From positions 1-6,474 of the forward strand of contig JAEXWS010000065.1 of the NCBI GenBank assembly GCA_023406225.1: a DNA stretch of 6,474 nucleotides, read 5' to 3'. Each line of letters starts with the position of its first letter. The first letter of the stretch is position 1. Under the pieces are notes generated by a model. That model ran no database searches and was not told the DNA's origin. It saw only the letters and a list, made by a program, of their open reading frames with translations. Source of the stretch: Bacillota bacterium. GTDB lineage: Bacteria; Bacillota; Clostridia; Oscillospirales; Oscillospiraceae. Below, piece by piece: positions 1 to 6,474 of this stretch. The position numbers were made by a program, and so were the translations under genes.

Positions 1-1436
<1,436 letters not shown>

Positions 1437-1441
<5 letters not shown>

Positions 1442-1486
1442 TCCAGAAGAACACCGTTCCGTTCGTCACTTACAATCTGGATCATT
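1437..1486 (+). other. Stem-loop spanning the rpoB stop codon in the rpoB-rpoC spacer
   Basis: AATGATCCAGA at 1437-1447 and TCTGGATCATT at 1476-1486 are exact reverse complements, giving an 11-bp perfect stem with a 28-nt loop. A small GAAC/GTTC helix (1449-1452 with 1456-1459) could form inside the loop. The left arm contains the rpoB TGA stop (1439-1441), and the right arm ends directly against the rpoC Shine-Dalgarno (AAAGGAGG, 1487-1494). No U-run follows, so it is not an intrinsic terminator. A ribosome terminating on rpoB would melt the left arm, so a role in coupling, mRNA processing or 3' end protection is possible but inferred. Confidence 0.6.
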
Positions 1487-1494
1487 AAAGGAGG
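1487..1494 (+). promoter_or_regulatory. Ribosome binding site of rpoC
   Basis: AAAGGAGG is an excellent match to the anti-Shine-Dalgarno. It lies 10 nt before ATG at 1505 and 13 nt before the second in-frame ATG at 1508. The shorter spacing favours 1505, but the spacing alone is not decisive and the two starts differ by only one methionine. Confidence 0.85.
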
Positions 1495-1504
1495 AAATCG
1501 CAAC

Positions 1505-5296
<3,792 letters not shown>

Positions 5297-5304
5297 TCCC
5301 ATTT

Positions 5305-5324
5305 GAGGCGGGCGATCCTGCCTC
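5305..5324 (+). other. Stem-loop just after rpoC stop
   Basis: GAGGCGGG (5305-5312) pairs with CCTGCCTC (5317-5324) in an 8-bp stem with one G-U pair, closed by a CGAT tetraloop. It starts 9 nt after the rpoC TGA and has no following U-run, so it does not look like a terminator. It could protect the rpoC mRNA 3' end against exonucleases; that role is inferred. Confidence 0.4.
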
Positions 5325-5357
5325 TCCGGAAGCGATCCCTGCTTTTTCGACGAGCGG

Positions 5358-5390
5358 AAAGGGCCGTGGAACCTCCACGGCCCTTTTCTT
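5358..5390 (+). terminator. Intrinsic terminator of the rpoBC unit
   Basis: GGGCCGTGGA (5361-5370) and TCCACGGCCC (5374-5383) form a perfect 10-bp GC-rich stem with a 3-nt ACC loop. The preceding AAA (5358-5360) can pair with the first T residues, extending the stem to 13 bp. The T-rich tail TTTTCTT (5384-5390) follows directly. Its place 61 bp after the rpoC stop and before a new promoter fits termination of the rpoB-rpoC transcript. Confidence 0.92.
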
Positions 5391-5400
5391 GTCTCGGCCG

Positions 5401-5419
5401 GGCGGGGGCCCCGCCTTTT
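5401..5419 (+). terminator. Possible second, weaker terminator
   Basis: GGCGGG (5401-5406) and CCCGCC (5410-5415) form a 6-bp all-GC stem with a 3-nt loop followed by TTTT then CC. It sits directly behind the main terminator and could act as a back-up. The stem and U-run are short, and in a GC-rich region such a stem can arise by chance. Confidence 0.35.
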
Positions 5420-5433
5420 CCACCTGTTTTCCG

Positions 5434-5467
5434 GCGCGGACGGGAAACGGACGAAAAAAGTCTGCGC
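5434..5467 (+). other. Stem-loop in the rpoC-ybxF gap, upstream of the promoter
   Basis: GCGCGGAC (5434-5441) pairs with GTCTGCGC (5460-5467), 8 bp with one G-U, around an 18-nt A-rich loop. It lies downstream of the terminators and upstream of the -35 box. No U-run worth the name follows. The function is unknown and it may be incidental. Confidence 0.3.
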
Positions 5468-5505
5468 TTTGGCCGAAAATGGGAGATTTTCTTCCACGTC
5501 GCCAC

Positions 5506-5534
5506 TTGACGGGCGCGGAAAACCGTGGTATAAT
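5506..5534 (+). promoter_or_regulatory. Near-consensus housekeeping-sigma promoter with extended -10
   Basis: TTGACG (5506-5511) is one base from the -35 consensus. TATAAT (5529-5534) is a perfect -10, and the spacer is exactly 17 bp. TGG immediately before the -10 supplies an extended -10 TGn element. Transcription should start near 5540-5542, giving a 5' leader of about 53 nt ahead of the GTG start at 5594. With the upstream terminator, this makes ybxF-rpsL an independent and probably very strongly expressed unit. Confidence 0.93.
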
Positions 5535-5543
5535 TCTAAACCG

Positions 5544-5561
5544 CGCGGATAGATTTCCGCG
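5544..5561 (+). other. Hairpin at the 5' end of the ybxF-rpsL leader
   Basis: CGCGGA (5544-5549) and TCCGCG (5556-5561) form a 6-bp stem with a 6-nt loop at the very start of the predicted transcript. AATTTT follows. It could be a 5' stabilising hairpin or a weak attenuator; the U-run is short and interrupted, so attenuation is only a possibility. Confidence 0.45.
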
Positions 5562-5579
5562 AATTTTGCCATGCGTTTC

Positions 5580-5585
5580 AGGAGG
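5580..5585 (+). promoter_or_regulatory. Ribosome binding site of the L7Ae-like gene, possibly partly masked
   Basis: AGGAGG lies 8 nt before GTG at 5594, an ideal spacing that decides the start; no in-frame ATG is available nearby. CAGGA (5579-5583) is complementary to TCCTG (5590-5594) across a 6-nt loop, so a small hairpin could cover the Shine-Dalgarno and the first base of the start codon. Confidence 0.8.
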
Positions 5586-5593
5586 GGTATCCT

Positions 5594-5839
5594 GTGTTGA
5601 CGGAACTTGCTTCCCAAGGGAAGGTCATCGGCGTGAAGCAGTCCCGCAAAGCGGTCCGGGAGGGCCGCGCCAAACGGGTGTATCTGGCCTGCGACGCCGA
5701 TCCCTCCATCACCGGCCCGGTGGCCGAAAGCTGCGCCGCCGCGGGCATTCCCGTGGACGCCGGCCACACCATGGCCCAGTTGGGCCAGGCCTGCCGCATC
5801 ACCGTGGGGGCCTCCGTGGTGGCGGTTTTGGCGGAATAA
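5594..5839 (+). CDS. ybxF: L7Ae-family K-turn RNA-binding protein (YbxF/RplGB type)
   Basis: This is an 81-residue protein of the L7Ae/eL30/eS12/Gadd45 superfamily, single-domain RNA-binding proteins that recognise kink-turns. Supporting sequence: the N-terminal KVIGVKQSRKAVREGRAKRVYLACDADP block (residues 10-37), corresponding to the basic RNA-binding helix and first strand of the fold, and the C-terminal hydrophobic CRITVGASVVAVL (68-80), which includes the loop that contacts K-turn RNA in this family. From memory it aligns along its full length with B. subtilis YbxF (about 82 residues), which sits in the same place between rpoC and rpsL. It has no signal peptide or membrane segment and is cytoplasmic, probably ribosome-associated, though the physiological role of bacterial YbxF is not settled. 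The start is GTG with AGGAGG 8 nt upstream; TTG at 5597 is a less likely alternative. It is first gene of the unit that continues into rpsL. Confidence 0.93.
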   Translation: MLTELASQGKVIGVKQSRKAVREGRAKRVYLACDADPSITGPVAESCAAAGIPVDAGHTMAQLGQACRITVGASVVAVLAE

Positions 5840-5844
5840 AACGG

Positions 5845-5880
5845 TTTTTTCGGAATAGCTTTCATGCTTTCCGTAAAAAA
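5845..5880 (+). other. Imperfect stem-loop between ybxF and rpsL
   Basis: TTTTTTCGGAA (5845-5855) pairs with TTCCG (5869-5873) plus AAAAAA (5875-5880), interrupted by a single bulged T at 5874. Inside, AGC (5857-5859) pairs with GCT (5866-5868) across a TTTCAT loop, leaving T5856 bulged. About 14 pairs form in total. No T-run follows on either strand at the right place, so it is not a terminator. It may act as a processing or regulatory element ahead of rpsL. Confidence 0.5.
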
Positions 5881-5888
5881 TAGAGGAA

Positions 5889-5905
5889 CGCCGCGCAAAG
5901 CGGCG
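5889..5905 (+). other. Short GC hairpin upstream of the rpsL ribosome binding site
   Basis: CGCCGC (5889-5894) and GCGGCG (5900-5905) form a perfect 6-bp stem with a GCAAA loop. It ends 18 nt before the rpsL Shine-Dalgarno and stacks directly after the 5845-5880 stem-loop. Structure is clear on paper; function is unknown. Confidence 0.45.
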
Positions 5906-5922
5906 GCCCAAATTATGTAAGA

Positions 5923-5928
5923 AAGGAG
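5923..5928 (+). promoter_or_regulatory. Ribosome binding site of rpsL
   Basis: AAGGAG lies 8 nt before ATG 5937. An out-of-frame ATG at 5933 is only 4 nt away and would read five codons (MNAYF) before TAA, so spacing and homology both select 5937. Confidence 0.85.
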
Positions 5929-5936
5929 AACAATGA

Positions 5937-6353
5937 ATGCCTACTTTTAACCAACTGGTCCGTAAAGGAAGAGAACAGGCTACCTTCAAGTCCACTTCTC
6001 CCGCCCTGCAGTTCGGTCTGAACACCCTGAAGAACCGGAACACCGACCTGCCTTCTCCCCAGAAGAGAGGCGTGTGCACCGCCGTGAGAACTGCGACTCC
6101 CAAGAAGCCCAACTCCGCTCTGCGTAAGATCGCCCGTGTGCGTCTGACCAACGGCTATGAGGGCACCGCCTACATCCCCGGCGTGGGCCACTCCCTGCAG
6201 GAGCACTCCGTGGTCATGATCCGCGGCGGCCGTGTCAAGGACCTCCCCGGCGTCCGCTACCACATCATCCGCGGTACTCTGGATACCCAGGGCGTGTCCG
6301 GCCGTATGCAGGCTCGCTCCAAGTACGGCGCAAAGCGCCCCAAGAGCAAGTAA
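5937..6353 (+). CDS. rpsL: 30S ribosomal protein S12 (uS12)
   Basis: S12 is a 138-residue component of the 30S decoding centre that helps monitor codon-anticodon pairing. The whole sequence is typical: MPTFNQLVRKGRE start, SPQKRGVC (40-47), TPKKPNSALRKIARVRLTNG (54-73), GHSLQEHSVVMIRGGRVKDLPGVRYH (84-109) and the basic C-terminus ARSKYGAKRPK. K56 and K101 correspond to E. coli K43 and K88, the classic streptomycin-resistance positions; both are wild-type lysine. D102 is the residue methylthiolated by RimO in species that have it. The length matches Bacillota S12 rather than the 124-residue E. coli form. Codon use differs from its neighbours: of 15 Arg codons, 6 are CGT, 5 CGC, 3 AGA and 1 CGG, consistent with a very highly expressed gene. 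It is probably transcribed from the 5506 promoter together with ybxF. Confidence 0.99.
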   Translation: MPTFNQLVRKGREQATFKSTSPALQFGLNTLKNRNTDLPSPQKRGVCTAVRTATPKKPNSALRKIARVRLTNGYEGTAYIPGVGHSLQEHSVVMIRGGRVKDLPGVRYHIIRGTLDTQGVSGRMQARSKYGAKRPKSK

Positions 6354-6372
6354 TCCTTGCTGACATGAGCTT

Positions 6373-6420
6373 TGCCGAAAAGGTTTCTTATATTCTCATA
6401 TATAATGTACCTCTTTGGCA
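6373..6420 (+). other. Large stem-loop downstream of rpsL
   Basis: TGCCGAAAAGGT (6373-6384) pairs with ACCTCTTTGGCA (6409-6420): 12 positions with one G-U pair and one A/C mismatch. After a symmetric 3/3 internal loop, TTATAT (6388-6393) pairs with ATATAA (6400-6405) around a TCTCAT apical loop. The upper part is AT-rich, unlike the rest of the window. It begins 20 nt after the rpsL stop and lies where an rpsL-rpsG spacer is expected. No terminator-like U-run follows. Confidence 0.6.
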
Positions 6421-6424
6421 GGCC

Positions 6425-6452
6425 GTACAGCAGCCCGCGAGCTGCTGAGTAC
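6425..6452 (+). other. Second stem-loop downstream of rpsL
   Basis: CAGCAGC (6428-6434) and GCTGCTG (6441-6447) form a perfect 7-bp stem with a CCGCGA loop. GTA (6425-6427) and TAC (6450-6452) extend it by three pairs with AG (6448-6449) bulged out. It follows the preceding stem-loop after only 4 nt. The nearest T-run (6466-6470) is 13 nt further on, so it is a poor intrinsic terminator candidate. Confidence 0.6.
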
Positions 6453-6474
6453 CTGTGAAATCATATTTTTATGA

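Noticed and set aside
5303..5883. Plus-strand open frames of 68 and 164 codons through the rpoC-ybxF gap.
   Set aside because: They run through the terminator and the promoter, have no convincing ribosome binding site, and the longer one overlaps ybxF out of frame. The protein sequences look like random GC-rich translation.
5541..5936. A kink-turn in the ybxF leader or ybxF-rpsL spacer through which the L7Ae-like protein could autoregulate.
   Set aside because: I looked for a helix with a 3-nt bulge next to tandem G-A/A-G pairs at the hairpins at 5544-5561, 5845-5880 and 5889-5905 and found none that fits.
5933..5950. A five-codon mini-ORF (MNAYF) overlapping the rpsL start.
   Set aside because: It is only 4 nt from the Shine-Dalgarno, too close for efficient initiation, and arises from the short ATGAATG sequence; nothing supports a regulatory role.
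6087..6242. A streptomycin-resistance allele of rpsL.
   Set aside because: K56 and K101, equivalent to E. coli K43 and K88, are both wild-type lysine, and the surrounding motifs are normal.
6372..6406. A possible promoter after rpsL, with TATAAT at 6401-6406.
   Set aside because: The best -35-like hexamer, TTGCCG (6372-6377), is 23 bp away, there is no TG extension, and the TATAAT overlaps the AT-rich upper stem and 3-nt internal loop of a hairpin that explains it equally well.
6425..6470. The hairpin at 6425-6452 as an rpsL intrinsic terminator.
   Set aside because: The only T-run (6466-6470) starts 13 nt after the stem, too far for a standard intrinsic terminator.

Overview
The window is a core-genome segment from a GC-rich, Gram-positive-type bacterium. 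It holds the 3' part of rpoB, complete rpoC, a small L7Ae-family gene (ybxF/rplGB type) and complete rpsL, all on the + strand. The rpoB-rpoC-ybxF-rpsL order is the Bacillota arrangement of the rpoBC/str region. The protein features agree with this: an RpoB without the large proteobacterial insertion, an RpoC with an uninterrupted trigger loop, and a 138-residue S12. GC-rich codon use combined with Clostridia-like protein sequences suggests an Oscillospiraceae-type gut Clostridium (Flavonifractor/Oscillibacter-like). That placement is an inference from memory of the families, not a search result.

Layout: (1) bases 1-1441, the C-terminal 479 codons of RpoB. (2) 1442-1504, a short spacer with a perfect 11-bp inverted repeat enclosing the rpoB stop codon, then a strong Shine-Dalgarno. 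(3) 1505-5296, RpoC, 1263 residues. (4) 5297-5593, a 297-bp non-coding gap with a strong intrinsic terminator (5358-5390), further hairpins, and a near-consensus extended -10 promoter (5506-5534) followed by a short structured leader. (5) 5594-5839, the L7Ae-like protein with a GTG start. (6) 5840-5936, a 97-bp spacer with two hairpins. (7) 5937-6353, ribosomal protein S12. (8) 6354-6474, 121 bp without a recognisable gene, containing two strong consecutive stem-loops, in the place where rpsG would be expected next.

The genes fall into two transcription units. rpoB and rpoC encode the two catalytic subunits of RNA polymerase, appear translationally linked, and end at the 5358-5390 terminator. 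The promoter at 5506-5534 starts a separate unit with ybxF, rpsL and presumably the rest of the str operon (rpsG, fusA, tuf) beyond the window. I found no defence system, mobile element, CRISPR array or novel protein. The points worth a second look are RNA-level: the stem around the rpoB stop, the structured spacers before and after rpsL, and an RpoC segment that looks longer than in Bacillus.
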